Positions 24,901 to 34,243 of a stretch of DNA of 64,000 nucleotides are shown here, one piece after another (position 1 is the stretch's first letter; each line of letters starts with the position of its first letter). This DNA is from Nakamurella alba (lineage in GTDB: Bacteria; Actinomycetota; Actinomycetes; Mycobacteriales; Nakamurellaceae), in NCBI RefSeq assembly GCF_009707545.1, contig NZ_WLYK01000002.1, positions 124,001 through 188,000 of the forward strand, written 5' to 3'. Made by a program: the position numbers and the translations under genes. The notes beneath the pieces are model-generated. The model saw only the letters and a list, made by a program, of their open reading frames with translations. It searched no databases and was not told the DNA's origin.

Positions 24901-26073
24901 TCAGCGGAGCAGTGAGCGGGCCATCACCAACCGCTGCACCTGGTTGGTGCCCTCGTAGATCTGGGTGATCTTCGCGTCCCGCATCATCCGCTCCACCGGG
25001 AAGTCCCGCGTGTACCCCGCACCACCCAGCAGCTGCACCGCATCCACCGTCACCTTCATCGCCGTGTCCGAGGCCAGACACTTGGCCGCCGACGCCAGGA
25101 ACCCCTTGTTCGCATCCCCCCGCTCGGTGGCCGCCGCCGCCTGGTAGACCAGCGTCCGCGCCGCCTCGATCGACATCGCCATGTCCGCGATCATGAACTG
25201 CAGCGCCTGGAACTCCGCCAGGTGCTTGCCGAACTGCTTGCGCTGCTTCACATAGTCCACCGACACATCCAGCGCGCCCTGCGCGATCCCCACCGCCTGC
25301 GCCCCGATCGTCGGCCGCGTGTGATCCAACGTCGCCAACGCCGTCTTGAACCCCGTCCCCGGCTCCCCGATGATCCGGTCCCCCGGGATCCGGCAGTTCT
25401 CGAAATGGATCTCCCGCGTCGGCGACCCCTTGATCCCCAACTTCCGTTCCTTCGTCCCCACCACAAAACCCGGATCATCTTCGTGCACCACGAACGCCGA
25501 GATCCCGTTCGCCTTCTTGTCCGGATCGGTCACCGCCATCACCGTGTACCAGGCCGACACCCCGGCGTTCGTGATCCAGCACTTCGTGCCGTTCAACACC
25601 CAGTCGTCCCCGTCGGCGACCGCCCGGGTCCGCATCGCCGCCGCATCACTGCCCGCCTCCCGCTCCGAGAGCGCGTAGGAGATCGTCGCCTCCCCCGCCG
25701 CCACCGACGGCAACACCTTCGCCTTCAGCTCCGCCGACCCGGACAGGATGATCGGCATCGACCCCAACTTGTTCACCGCCGGGATCAACGACGACGACGC
25801 ACACACCCGCGCCACCTCCTCGATCACGATCACCGTCGCCACCGCGTCCGCCCCCGCACCCCCGAACTCCTCCGGGACGTGCACCGCGTTGAAACCCGAA
25901 GCGGACAGAGCTTTCTCGGCTTCGACCGGGTAGCGCTCCTGCTCGTCGCACTCCGCGGCGAACGGCAGGATCTCCTTCACCGCGATCTCCCGCACCGCCT
26001 CCCGGACAGCGCGGTGATCCTCGGACAGGGCGAACAGCTCGGACTCGGGACTCGACGACTCAGGATTGGACAC
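24901..26073 (-). CDS. fadE25: acyl-CoA dehydrogenase (FadE25-like)
   Basis: A 390-residue flavoenzyme of normal family length. The FAD/substrate signature is ISYALSEREAGSDAAAM (about 131-147). WITNAGVSAWYTV and RQFGKHLAEFQ are ACAD signature stretches. The catalytic base is Glu374 in IYEGTNQVQR. It catalyses alpha,beta-dehydrogenation of acyl-CoA; chain length cannot be told. It sits just downstream of purK-purE on the same strand, the arrangement I remember for Rv3274c (fadE25). The DNA from 25250 to 25960 is strikingly rich in CCC/ACC codons and looks compositionally smoother than its neighbours. A 12-bp palindrome lies in its promoter. Confidence 0.92.
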   Translation of the reverse strand: MSNPESSSPESELFALSEDHRAVREAVREIAVKEILPFAAECDEQERYPVEAEKALSASGFNAVHVPEEFGGAGADAVATVIVIEEVARVCASSSLIPAVNKLGSMPIILSGSAELKAKVLPSVAAGEATISYALSEREAGSDAAAMRTRAVADGDDWVLNGTKCWITNAGVSAWYTVMAVTDPDKKANGISAFVVHEDDPGFVVGTKERKLGIKGSPTREIHFENCRIPGDRIIGEPGTGFKTALATLDHTRPTIGAQAVGIAQGALDVSVDYVKQRKQFGKHLAEFQALQFMIADMAMSIEAARTLVYQAAAATERGDANKGFLASAAKCLASDTAMKVTVDAVQLLGGAGYTRDFPVERMMRDAKITQIYEGTNQVQRLVMARSLLR

Positions 26074-26116
26074 AGTGCCACCTCATCGGGACGGGGCCCT
26101 CGCGCTCAGGGTTCGC

Positions 26117-26140
26117 TACCGGCCGGTAACTTGCATCCTA
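26117..26140 (-). promoter_or_regulatory. promoter and palindromic operator ahead of the acyl-CoA dehydrogenase gene
   Basis: On the minus strand TAGGAT (-10 candidate, 26135-26140) is followed by the perfect 12-bp palindrome TACCGGCCGGTA (26117-26128), which covers the expected transcription start. Such dyads are typical of TetR-family repressors of fatty-acid genes. No such regulator is in the window. Confidence 0.5.
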
Positions 26141-26164
26141 ACCAGCGATCGGCGGTCCGGCCCG

Positions 26165-26713
26165 TCAGGTGGTGCCGGGCTCCCGGACGGCCCGCTGCAG
26201 CAGCTCGTCCTTGGCGGCGACCATGGCCTGCAGGTCGTCCCGGTAGGCGGCGAGTTCGCCGGCCAGCTCCCGACCCCGGTCGTCACCGGCCGAGGCCAGC
26301 ACCCGCACGGCCAGCAGCCCGGCGTTGCGGGCCCCGCCGATCGACACCGTGGCGACCGGGATGCCCGCGGGCATCTGGACGATCGAGAGCAGCGAGTCCA
26401 TGCCGTCCAGGTACTTCAGCGGGACCGGCACGCCGATCACCGGCAGCACGGTGGCCGAGGCGACCATGCCCGGCAGGTGCGCGGCGCCGCCGGCGCCCGC
26501 GATGATCACCCGGATCCCCCGGTCGAGAGCGGTGCGGGCGTAGTCGAGCATCTTCTCCGGGGTGCGGTGCGCGGACACCACGCCGACCTCGTACGGGACG
26601 CCGAAGTCCTCCAGGATCTCGGCGGCCTCCTTCATCACGGTCCAGTCGGAGTCGCTGCCCATGATCAGCCCGACCACGGGGCGATCAGCACTGCCTGTGC
26701 TCGCTGTACTCAC
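26165..26713 (-). CDS. purE: N5-carboxyaminoimidazole ribonucleotide mutase
   Basis: A 182-residue class I PurE. MGSDSDW (about 18-24), VVSAHRTPE with the catalytic His, and [10 protein letters not shown] complete the active site. It converts N5-CAIR to CAIR in de novo purine synthesis, taking the product of PurK. The GTG start at 26713 overlaps the purK stop by 4 bases (GTGA). The C-terminal tail of about 15 residues is charged and variable in this family. Confidence 0.95.
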   Translation of the reverse strand: MSTASTGSADRPVVGLIMGSDSDWTVMKEAAEILEDFGVPYEVGVVSAHRTPEKMLDYARTALDRGIRVIIAGAGGAAHLPGMVASATVLPVIGVPVPLKYLDGMDSLLSIVQMPAGIPVATVSIGGARNAGLLAVRVLASAGDDRGRELAGELAAYRDDLQAMVAAKDELLQRAVREPGTT

Positions 26714-27990
26714 CGGCCGGTCCTCTCGATGAACGGGACCGCCGCGGTGGTGGCGGCGGTGTGCGGGTCCCATCCGTCCGTCCACTCCCCCGTCGACAGC
26801 CAGTCGGCGGCCAGCCGGGCGGTGCGGCGCAGCCGCGCCAGGTCGGACCCGAGAACGTTGACGTGACCGAGCTTGCGGCCCGGCCGGAACGCCTTGCCGT
26901 AGAGGTGCACCTTCACCTCGGGGAAGCGCGCCGACAGGTGGTGCACCCGCTCGTCCATCCCGATGCCGGCGCCGGCCCCGTCGGCCGGGCCGCCGAGCAC
27001 GTTGCCCATCACGGTCCACGGCGCGAGCGCATCGGTGCGGCCCAGCGGATAGTCGAGCACCGCCCGCAGGTGCTGCTCGAACTGCCCGGTGACGGCGCCG
27101 TCCATCGACCAGTGGCCGGAGTTGTGCGGCCGCATCGCCAGTTCGTTGACCAGGATGCCGTCCGGCGCGGTGTCGGAGACCGGCACCTGGAAGAGCTCCA
27201 CCGCGAGCACCCCGACCACCCCCAGCTCGCCGGCGATCCGCAGTGCGAGGCGGGAGGCGGCGGCTGCCACCCTGCCGTCGAGATCCGGTGCCGGGGCGAT
27301 CACCTCGACGCAGATGCCGTTCTCCTGCACGGTCTCCACGATCGGCCACGCGGCCGCCTGCCCGAACGGGGACCGGGCGACGACGGCGGCGAGCTCGCGC
27401 TCGAGCGGGACCAGCTCCTCCAGCACGAGGTCGGTGCCGGGGCCCAGCTCGGCGAGCAGCGCGGCGGCCGCCGGCTCGTCCTGCAACACCCAGACCCCGC
27501 GGCCGTCGTAGCCGCCGCGCGCGGTCTTGAGCACGACCGGCCAACCGGGTGCGGCGAAGTCCACGACGGCGGCGAGGGTCGCGGCCGGATCGCGGTCCGC
27601 GGCGCCGGGCAGTACCGCGTACCGCGGCACCGGCGCACCGAGCGCAGCGAGCCGCTCCCGCATCAGCGCCTTGTCCTGGGCGAACTGCAGGGCGTCGGCG
27701 CCCGGGTACACCAGGTGGCCGGCGGCGACCAGGGCCCGGATGTGCTCACCCGGAACGTGTTCGTGGTCGAAGGTGACGACGTCGCAGCCCTGCGCGAACC
27801 GGGTCAGCGCCTCCAGGTCGGTGTGCGTGCCGATCTCCACCTCGGGGGTGACCAGGGCGGCGGAGTCGTCGGGCGACTCGGCGAGCACGCGCAGCGTCTG
27901 GCCGAGGGGGACGGCGGCCTGGTGGGTCATCCGGGCCAGTTGCCCGCCGCCCACCATGCCGACGCGGGGCATTCCGGTCCGTGGATCCAC
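26710..27990 (-). CDS. purK: N5-carboxyaminoimidazole ribonucleotide synthase
   Basis: A 426-residue ATP-grasp enzyme that carboxylates AIR with ATP and bicarbonate. [10 protein letters not shown] opens the first domain. [15 protein letters not shown] is the ATP loop, and [18 protein letters not shown] is the metal/ATP site typical of PurK. The chosen GTG (27990) gives a start like '[14 protein letters not shown]'; an ATG at 27972 is an alternative. A longer frame upstream runs through a terminator hairpin and is not credible. It is co-translated with purE, which overlaps its stop. Confidence 0.93.
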   Translation of the reverse strand: MDPRTGMPRVGMVGGGQLARMTHQAAVPLGQTLRVLAESPDDSAALVTPEVEIGTHTDLEALTRFAQGCDVVTFDHEHVPGEHIRALVAAGHLVYPGADALQFAQDKALMRERLAALGAPVPRYAVLPGAADRDPAATLAAVVDFAAPGWPVVLKTARGGYDGRGVWVLQDEPAAAALLAELGPGTDLVLEELVPLERELAAVVARSPFGQAAAWPIVETVQENGICVEVIAPAPDLDGRVAAAASRLALRIAGELGVVGVLAVELFQVPVSDTAPDGILVNELAMRPHNSGHWSMDGAVTGQFEQHLRAVLDYPLGRTDALAPWTVMGNVLGGPADGAGAGIGMDERVHHLSARFPEVKVHLYGKAFRPGRKLGHVNVLGSDLARLRRTARLAADWLSTGEWTDGWDPHTAATTAAVPFIERTGR

Positions 27991-28102
27991 GAGGAACGAG
28001 AGTAGTGGCCCGGATCCGGGCTCCCCGACCGCAGGAGGGTGGGGGTGGGCGCGATCACCCGCGTCTTCGCAGCGGGATCGGGCAGGTGCCGTCCTGGTGG
28101 AG

Positions 28103-28138
28103 GCCGGGGCGTGCGCTTCGGGGGGCGCACGCCCCGGC
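28103..28138 (-). terminator. strong hairpin between the GGDEF-like gene and purK
   Basis: A perfect 14-bp stem (GCCGGGGCGTGCGC with its complement) closes the 8-base loop TTCGGGGG. It lies 66 bases past the stop of the GGDEF-like gene and ahead of purK, isolating the two transcription units. Confidence 0.75.
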
Positions 28139-28204
28139 TCCCTCGTCATCGGCTGCGACCGGACCGGGAATTCCGATCGTCACCGATGGCGTCTCGATGC
28201 GGCC

Positions 28205-28951
28205 TCAGCGGCCGAGTTCGCCCAGCAGGTCGAGGGCGGAGTTGTAGGTCGGCGGCAGGTTCTCGATCCAGACCTGCGGGTCCGGGATGGAGGCGGCCGG
28301 GTCGACGGCGAGCTGCGAGCCGATCATCGTGGCGAGCAGCCGGGCGCGGCGGGCGAGCACGGCATCGCGGTCGGTGAGGACGACGGCGACGGACGGCCCG
28401 AGCTGGGCCAGGGTGCGGCCGCCGTCGAAGACGGAGCGCATGACGTCGGCGGACAGGATCATCGGCAGCACCCGCTGCCAGCCGGTGCGGTCGGTGAGGT
28501 CGAGGCGGACGACGACAAGGGCACTGCTGTCCGGGACCGCACCGCCCTCGACCTCGGCAGCGCGGTAGATCTCGGCCAGCCGGACCTTCAGGTACTCGGG
28601 GGTGACCAGGCCGGTCAGCGGGTCGGACACGGCGGCCGGCGGCGCGGTGACACGGTCCGCCCAGCCCAGGGAGACCGCGCGGCGCAGGCTCTCGGTGTAG
28701 CGGGGATCGGTGATGGTGGCCAGGACGTCGATGTCGGCGAGGGCCTCGGCCAGCGAGACACCGGCGGCGGCGCGGGCCCGGCCCAGCCGCTCGGCGGCGG
28801 GCCAGATGTTGCCGCCCTCGTCGATCGCCTCGCACAGTGCCTCGACCGCCGGGTCCTCCCAGTCGGCCGGGAAGGTCCACGCCAACGAAGTGGTGCGGAG
28901 CCGCCACTCGTCGTGGAGCTCCGAGCTGCCCGATGTCACCGGCCGTCCCAT
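28205..28951 (-). CDS. degenerate GGDEF-domain protein, probably catalytically inactive
   Basis: A 248-residue protein. Residues 1-105 form a helical N-terminal region of unknown type. A GGDEF-like fold starts at DPLTGL (110-115), a signature of diguanylate cyclase domains, and continues through ALVVVRLDL. Where GGDEF should be, the sequence reads LGPSVAVVL (184-192), so the active-site acidic residues are gone. Nucleotide binding or a scaffold role is possible, cyclic-di-GMP synthesis is not. The ATG at 28951 has AAGGAGA about 9 bases upstream. It is divergent from the sigma-factor fusion gene, which suggests but does not show a link. Confidence 0.65.
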   Translation of the reverse strand: MGRPVTSGSSELHDEWRLRTTSLAWTFPADWEDPAVEALCEAIDEGGNIWPAAERLGRARAAAGVSLAEALADIDVLATITDPRYTESLRRAVSLGWADRVTAPPAAVSDPLTGLVTPEYLKVRLAEIYRAAEVEGGAVPDSSALVVVRLDLTDRTGWQRVLPMILSADVMRSVFDGGRTLAQLGPSVAVVLTDRDAVLARRARLLATMIGSQLAVDPAASIPDPQVWIENLPPTYNSALDLLGELGR

Positions 28952-29404
28952 GTTCGTGTCTCCTTCAGCGTCACCTGTGCACCGTTCCTCCCGGTGGTGC
29001 CGGTGACGCGTCCCGGATCGATGACCGTCCCCGACGAGTACCGATCGCTGCGGTTGTCGCGGCCCGTGAGCCGCCTGTCCGTGTCGTGCAGCAAAGGGAC
29101 GTCCCGGCCCGGCGATCGTCACGCAGATCGCAGGAAAACTTTGCAGAATCTTCCGTGGTTGGGCTGAACGAGTGACACCGCTCGAATTTCACTCCATTGA
29201 TCGTCACAATAGTGAGCCAAGTGATCACACCGTGTAGAAGTCAGCGGAGCGATCAGGCCTCACAATGAACTGAACCCCTCAGCTCGGCATCAGCAAGCAG
29301 GGTCGGACGGCGCCGGAAACGGCACCGCCTGCGTGTCCGGGTGGGTTCAGGCGGGGCCGCGGCCGTGCCGAAGTGACGGAGAAGTAGCAATTGGGGAGCG
29401 GACA
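28952..29404. promoter_or_regulatory. divergent control region of the GGDEF-like and sigma-fusion genes
   Basis: 453 bases without a gene. The section 29130-29260 is clearly richer in A/T than the rest of the window. It holds TCAC-AATA-GTGA (29204-29215) and the palindrome GTGATCAC (29221-29228). GGAAAACTTTGCAGAATCTTCC (29133-29154) is an imperfect dyad. These are candidate operators or promoter elements. No clear ECF-type promoter (GGAAC then CGTC at correct spacing) was found. Confidence 0.45.
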
Positions 29405-32400
29405 GTGACCACGGGCCACGATCACGCGCAGCTGGCGAGCGACGCCGAGCTGATCACCCGCGTGCGCGCCGGTGACCGCAAGGCGTTCGGCGACCTCTAC
29501 TCGCGCCACGCGTCCGCCGCCGGCACCCTGGCCCGGCAGTTCGCCCATTCGGCGGCGGAGGCCGACGACCTGGTCTCCGAGGCCTTCGCCCGCGTGCTGG
29601 ACGGCCTGCTGGACGGCAAGGGTCCCGACACCGCCTTCCGCGCCTACCTCTTCACCACGGTCCGGAACACCGCGTACGACCGCACGCGCAAGGACAAGCG
29701 GCTGCAGTTCACCGACCAGATCGAGACCCACGACACCGCGGTCGAGCAGGACGACCCGGTGCTGGCCGATCTGGAGAACGGTCTGGTGGCGCGGGCGTTC
29801 GCCGGGCTGCCCGAGCGGTGGCAGACCGTGCTGTGGCACACCCAGGTCGAGGGGCAGAGCGCGGCCGAGGTCGGGGTGCTGCTCGGCATGGCACCGAACG
29901 CGGTGTCCAGCCTGGCGTTCCGTGCCCGGGAGGGGCTGCGCGAGGCGTACCTGCAGGCCCATCTGGCCGAGACCGGCGCCGAGCTCTGCCGCACCACCGT
30001 CGACCGGCTCGGCGCGTGGACCCGCGGGGGCCTGTCCAAGCGGGAGAAGGCCCAGGTCGACGCCCACCTGGAGACCTGCGAGCGGTGCGGCGCGCTGGCC
30101 GCCGAGCTCGCCGAGATCAACACCGGGCTGCGCGCCCTGCTGGCCCCGCTGCTGCTGGGCGCCGGCGCCGTCGGCTACCTGGCCACCCTCGGGCCGGTCG
30201 CCCCGCTGCTGCAGGTCGGTGCACTGACCGGTGCGCAGGGCGCCGGGGTCGGCACGGCCGCCGGGACGGGTGCCGCGGCCGGGACCGGGGCTGCCGCTGG
30301 GGCCACCGGAGCCGGAGCGACCGGCACCACGGGTGCCGCCGCCGGAGCAGGGGCCGCAGGAGCAGGCGCCGCCGGAGGCGGAGCGGCAGCCGGCGCGGGA
30401 GCTGCCGGCGCGGCAGGCGCAGGCGCGGCCGGCGCCGGGGCAGCGGCGGGTGCGGGAGCGGCGGGAGCAGGAGCGGCCGGCGCCGGTGCCGCCGCCGGAG
30501 CCGGAGCAGCGGCCGGAGCGGGAGCCGCAGCAGCCGGAGCCGGCGCGGCCGGTGCCGCAGCCGCCGGCGCGGGTGTCGCGGCCGGAGCGGGGGTAGCGGC
30601 CGGAGCAGGTGCGGCCGGTGTCGCAGCCGGCGTGGGAGCAGGGGCCGCCGTCGCGGCCGGGGTCGGGGCCGGTGCCGCGGCGGCGGCCTCGTCCGGGATC
30701 CTGGCCACCGTGGTCGCCGCGGTGGCCGGTGCCGGCGGTGCGGTCTTCGCCGGCGCGGCCGCGGTCGTCGCGGTCGGCGTCGCCGTCGTCACGCTGAGCC
30801 TGAGCGGTGGCGGGACCCCGCCGGCCGCGGTCGACGACCCGGGCGTCGCGCAGAGCATCACCACCGGTGTGCCGGGCACCGCCACCGGCGGGACAGCGGT
30901 CACCGGTACCCCCGGCACCGGCGGCACCCAGGCCACCGGCGGCACCGACACCGGCGGCGTTCCCGGCCCCGTGGTGACCGGCACCGACGGCCTGCCGGTC
31001 ACCACGGTGATCACCACCGACGGCACCGTCATCACCACCGGAACCGTCGGGACCACCGGCACCGCCGCCACCGACACCGCAGTCACCACGGCGACGACCG
31101 CCACCGACGGCGCCCCCACGGTGCCCGTGCTGCCCCCGGGGGTCACCGACACCGGGATCCCGACCGGCACCACCGTGCCCACAGCGCCCACGACGGCCAC
31201 CGACCTCACCGGGACCGGCCCGTCGGCGACCGACACCGCCGGCAGCACCGCGCCGACCGGCGCGACGACCGGCCCGACCACACCGACCGACCTGACCACC
31301 ACACCCACCGACCCCGGGACCACCACGCCCACCGGCCCCGCGCCGGATCCGGACGCCGGGGTGGCCGTGTCCGGCTCGCCCGCGGTGGGCACCGTGATCG
31401 CCGGCGGCGGTACCGGGTCGCTGTCGATGTCCATCACCAACTCCGGCCCGGTCAACAGTTCCGACGGCCGCCCGCTGACCGTGTCCGCCAGCTCCGGCCT
31501 GCTGGTCTCCACGCCCGGCTCGTCCACCGGCACCGCGCTGCGCGGCGGGGTGTCCGCCTTCGCCGCCACCCCGTTCGTCGGGGCCGCCCCCGGGGACCCG
31601 GTCACGTGCACCGGCACCGTCCCGGCGCAGACGCTGTCCTGCGTGCTACCGGCCATCGCGCCCGGCTCGACGCTGACCCTGACCTTCCCGGTGACCGCGG
31701 ACACCACGACCGCCTCCGGCACCGTCGACATCACCCTCGGCGCCACCACCACCGCCGCGGGCAGCACCACCAGCACCCCCGTCCAGATCCCGGCCGGCTA
31801 CCAGGCGGTGAGCATGGTCGGCACCGACCTGGGCGCGCCGGCGCTGGACCGGGTCCGGCTGACCGCCGACCTGCGGACCGGGGTCACCGACCCCGGCACC
31901 ATCCGGCTGCCGGCGGCGGTGGGCGGCGGTCTGCGGATCGTCGACCTGCCCGGTGCCGGCTGCAGCTGGGCCGATGCCGAGCAGACCCTGCTGGACTGCA
32001 CCGCCGGCGCGCTGGCCGGCGGCGGGGTGGCCGTCGACGTGCGCGCGGTGAACGGGGCGGCCGGCGACATCGCCGCCACCGCCACCGATCCCGCCGGACG
32101 GTCCGTCGCACTCACCGACGCGGTCACCGTGGCGGCCTCGCCGCTCGGCGCCTACGCCGACGTGGTGCTGGCCGGCCCGGGCGCCCCGATCCGGCCGGGC
32201 ACCGCCGACACGGTGACCCTCACCGGCCTGCCCGTCAGCGGCGCCGTCCGCAACCCCGGTGTGCTCACCGTGCCGGTCGACCTGGCGCCCGGCGTGACCG
32301 TCGAGGGCGTGCCGGCCGGCTGCGCCGTCGAGTCCGGGACCGTCCGTTGCGTGCCCGCCGACGGTGTCGCACCGTCCTTCGCACTGTCCGTCTTCGTCGA

Positions 32401-34210
32401 CCCGTCCTCCCGCGCCTCGTACTTCCCGGGTGACGACCTGCCGTCGACCGCGACCGTCGCCAACGGCGGCAGCACCCCGATCGGCGTCGGCAACACCGGC
32501 CTGGTGGCCGACCCGGACCGCACCGGCTACGACGCGCTGACCATCGCCGACACCACCGCCGGCGGCCTGACCGCCGGCGCCGACGGCACCGTGCAGATCA
32601 CCGCCACCCCGGGTGCCGGTGTCCGCGATCCCGGTGTCGTCAGCTTCGTCAACACGATCACCCCCGGCCTCACCGTCGTCGGCAGCCCGGACGCCGACTG
32701 CACCGTCGGCCCGAACGTCACCAGCTGCACCCCGACCCTGCTCGGCCTGGGCGACGCCCCGGTGGACACCTGGACCCTGCAGGTCACCACCGCGACCGAC
32801 GCCCGCGGCACCCTTGCCGCGCCGCCGGCCACCCTGGAGGGCCGGCGCAGCCAGCGCACCACCGGCGACCTCCCGGTCGTCGGCGGTTACGGCAGCTCCT
32901 CGCTGACCCTGCCCGGGGGCGGCGCTCCCGCGCTCGACGCCGGCACCACCGCCACCGTCCGGTGGCAGGTCGATCCCGCGGTCCCGGCGGTCACCTCGCC
33001 CGGCCCGGCCACCCTGCCGACCGTGCTCGCCGACGGCCTGGTCGTCGCCTCGGCGCGGGGTGCCGGCGGCACGGCCTGCACGGTGGGCGCCTCGACCGTC
33101 ACCTGCGACCCGGGCACCTCCGGCACCATGACCGCCGATCTGCAGGTCGTCGCCCTCCCGCGGTCCGCCGGCGGCCGGGTGCTGCCGGCCACCGGCACGG
33201 ACACCGGACGGGCACTGCCGCAGCAGGCCGGCGCGAGCATCTCCGCGCGTGCCGCGGGGGCGTCGATCCCGTCGATGACCGGGCCGTTCGGCGGCACCAT
33301 GGCCGCCGCGCAGACCATGGAGTGCATCGGCGGCTACGCCCGCGGCACCTGTGACCCGCTGGCGCTCACCCCGACCACCGTCACCCGCCAGTTCACCGTC
33401 GACGACACCGCCGTGTTCGCCGACCTGACCTGGGCCGCGGCCGCACCCGGCCGCACCGGCACCGACTGCAGCACCCCGACCACCTCCCTCGGCACCGCGG
33501 CGGTCCGCTGCCTGTCCACCGTCTCGGTCTCCGTCGACGGCGGCGCACCGGTCACCGTGACAGGTGTGCGTCCGCCGAGCGCGGTCGACGTCAGCGGGCA
33601 GATGTACGTCCGGTCCGCCGACCTGCTGGCCTATCCGGACCTGGCGGCCGCGCTCACCCCGGGCACGCACACGATCACCGTCACCGACCTGCACGCCCGG
33701 ACCACCGCGGCCGGCATCGCGCCGTTCGGCGCCTGGTCGCTGTCCGTGCTGTGGGTGACCCCGGGTGCGTCGCCGACCACCGTCACCACCGCCAACCCGG
33801 GCGCGCTGACCTCGAACTACACCGGCGGCAGCCGCTACACCCGGGTCGCCGACGCCGGCGCGGCGATCGACGACCTGTGGTTCACCCTGTGGGCGCCGGA
33901 TCCCGGCCCGCGGAAGTGGCTGTCGGACTCGAGCGACCCGCAGGGCGTGCTGCTCGCCGAGCAGGGCACCGAGCGGACCGGCGCCACGGGCGTGGAGACC
34001 CGCGACGACGGGCCCGCCGCGGTCGGGTACTCGCTGGTGCACACCGCGCCCGGCCTGGACCGGTCGTTCGACACCACCCCGGCCGATCCGGTGGTGACGG
34101 CGGGCATGCCGGAGAGCTTCCGGACCCACCAGCTCAGCTTCGCGCTCACCACCTCCGGGCGCGACGACGTCTGGGTCGGGCCGATCCTGATCGTCCGCGA
34201 CGCGGGCTGA
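29405..34210 (+). CDS. ECF sigma factor fused to zinc finger, membrane span and large ectodomain
   Basis: A 1601-residue protein; the GTG at 29405 has GGGGAG 6 bases upstream. Sigma region 2 covers about residues 12-100 (ELITRVRAGDRKAFGDLYSRH, LFTTVRNTAYDRTR). Region 4 covers about 118-187 (LPERWQTVLWHTQVEGQSAAEVGVLLG). A zf-HC2-type anti-sigma motif H-x3-C-x2-C is at His221, Cys225 and Cys228. Residues about 279-430 are almost only Ala and Gly. A hydrophobic span (about 430-465) leads to a Thr/Gly-rich stalk (about 468-650) and an ectodomain with five Cys-pair modules (C735/746, C853/865, C973/982, C1099/1108, C1225/1234) and a C-terminal unit. It reads as an outside sensor on one chain with its sigma factor. 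ECF factors with fused anti-sigma and membrane parts are known in actinobacteria; this ectodomain I do not recognise. Confidence 0.85.
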   Translation: MTTGHDHAQLASDAELITRVRAGDRKAFGDLYSRHASAAGTLARQFAHSAAEADDLVSEAFARVLDGLLDGKGPDTAFRAYLFTTVRNTAYDRTRKDKRLQFTDQIETHDTAVEQDDPVLADLENGLVARAFAGLPERWQTVLWHTQVEGQSAAEVGVLLGMAPNAVSSLAFRAREGLREAYLQAHLAETGAELCRTTVDRLGAWTRGGLSKREKAQVDAHLETCERCGALAAELAEINTGLRALLAPLLLGAGAVGYLATLGPVAPLLQVGALTGAQGAGVGTAAGTGAAAGTGAAAGATGAGATGTTGAAAGAGAAGAGAAGGGAAAGAGAAGAAGAGAAGAGAAAGAGAAGAGAAGAGAAAGAGAAAGAGAAAAGAGAAGAAAAGAGVAAGAGVAAGAGAAGVAAGVGAGAAVAAGVGAGAAAAASSGILATVVAAVAGAGGAVFAGAAAVVAVGVAVVTLSLSGGGTPPAAVDDPGVAQSITTGVPGTATGGTAVTGTPGTGGTQATGGTDTGGVPGPVVTGTDGLPVTTVITTDGTVITTGTVGTTGTAATDTAVTTATTATDGAPTVPVLPPGVTDTGIPTGTTVPTAPTTATDLTGTGPSATDTAGSTAPTGATTGPTTPTDLTTTPTDPGTTTPTGPAPDPDAGVAVSGSPAVGTVIAGGGTGSLSMSITNSGPVNSSDGRPLTVSASSGLLVSTPGSSTGTALRGGVSAFAATPFVGAAPGDPVTCTGTVPAQTLSCVLPAIAPGSTLTLTFPVTADTTTASGTVDITLGATTTAAGSTTSTPVQIPAGYQAVSMVGTDLGAPALDRVRLTADLRTGVTDPGTIRLPAAVGGGLRIVDLPGAGCSWADAEQTLLDCTAGALAGGGVAVDVRAVNGAAGDIAATATDPAGRSVALTDAVTVAASPLGAYADVVLAGPGAPIRPGTADTVTLTGLPVSGAVRNPGVLTVPVDLAPGVTVEGVPAGCAVESGTVRCVPADGVAPSFALSVFVDPSSRASYFPGDDLPSTATVANGGSTPIGVGNTGLVADPDRTGYDALTIADTTAGGLTAGADGTVQITATPGAGVRDPGVVSFVNTITPGLTVVGSPDADCTVGPNVTSCTPTLLGLGDAPVDTWTLQVTTATDARGTLAAPPATLEGRRSQRTTGDLPVVGGYGSSSLTLPGGGAPALDAGTTATVRWQVDPAVPAVTSPGPATLPTVLADGLVVASARGAGGTACTVGASTVTCDPGTSGTMTADLQVVALPRSAGGRVLPATGTDTGRALPQQAGASISARAAGASIPSMTGPFGGTMAAAQTMECIGGYARGTCDPLALTPTTVTRQFTVDDTAVFADLTWAAAAPGRTGTDCSTPTTSLGTAAVRCLSTVSVSVDGGAPVTVTGVRPPSAVDVSGQMYVRSADLLAYPDLAAALTPGTHTITVTDLHARTTAAGIAPFGAWSLSVLWVTPGASPTTVTTANPGALTSNYTGGSRYTRVADAGAAIDDLWFTLWAPDPGPRKWLSDSSDPQGVLLAEQGTERTGATGVETRDDGPAAVGYSLVHTAPGLDRSFDTTPADPVVTAGMPESFRTHQLSFALTTSGRDDVWVGPILIVRDAG
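30240..30700 (+). repeat. degenerate GCN/GGN low-complexity tract encoding poly-Ala/Gly
   Basis: About 460 bases encode a run of alanine and glycine with rare Thr, Val and Pro, in short patterns such as GAAGAG and GAAAGAG. Codon third positions vary, so it is not a simple trinucleotide repeat. Length polymorphism by slippage or recombination is expected. Confidence 0.8.
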
Positions 34211-34243
34211 TCGTCACCTCCCGCAGCACACCACCCCCGTCCC

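Noticed and set aside
29133-29320. ECF autoregulatory promoter ahead of the sigma fusion
   Set aside because: GGAAAA/GGAAAC boxes exist but no matching -10 at 15-17 bases.
30240-30700. CRISPR-like or minisatellite repeat array
   Set aside because: It is in frame inside the sigma fusion and lacks constant repeat and spacer lengths; it encodes Ala/Gly low complexity.
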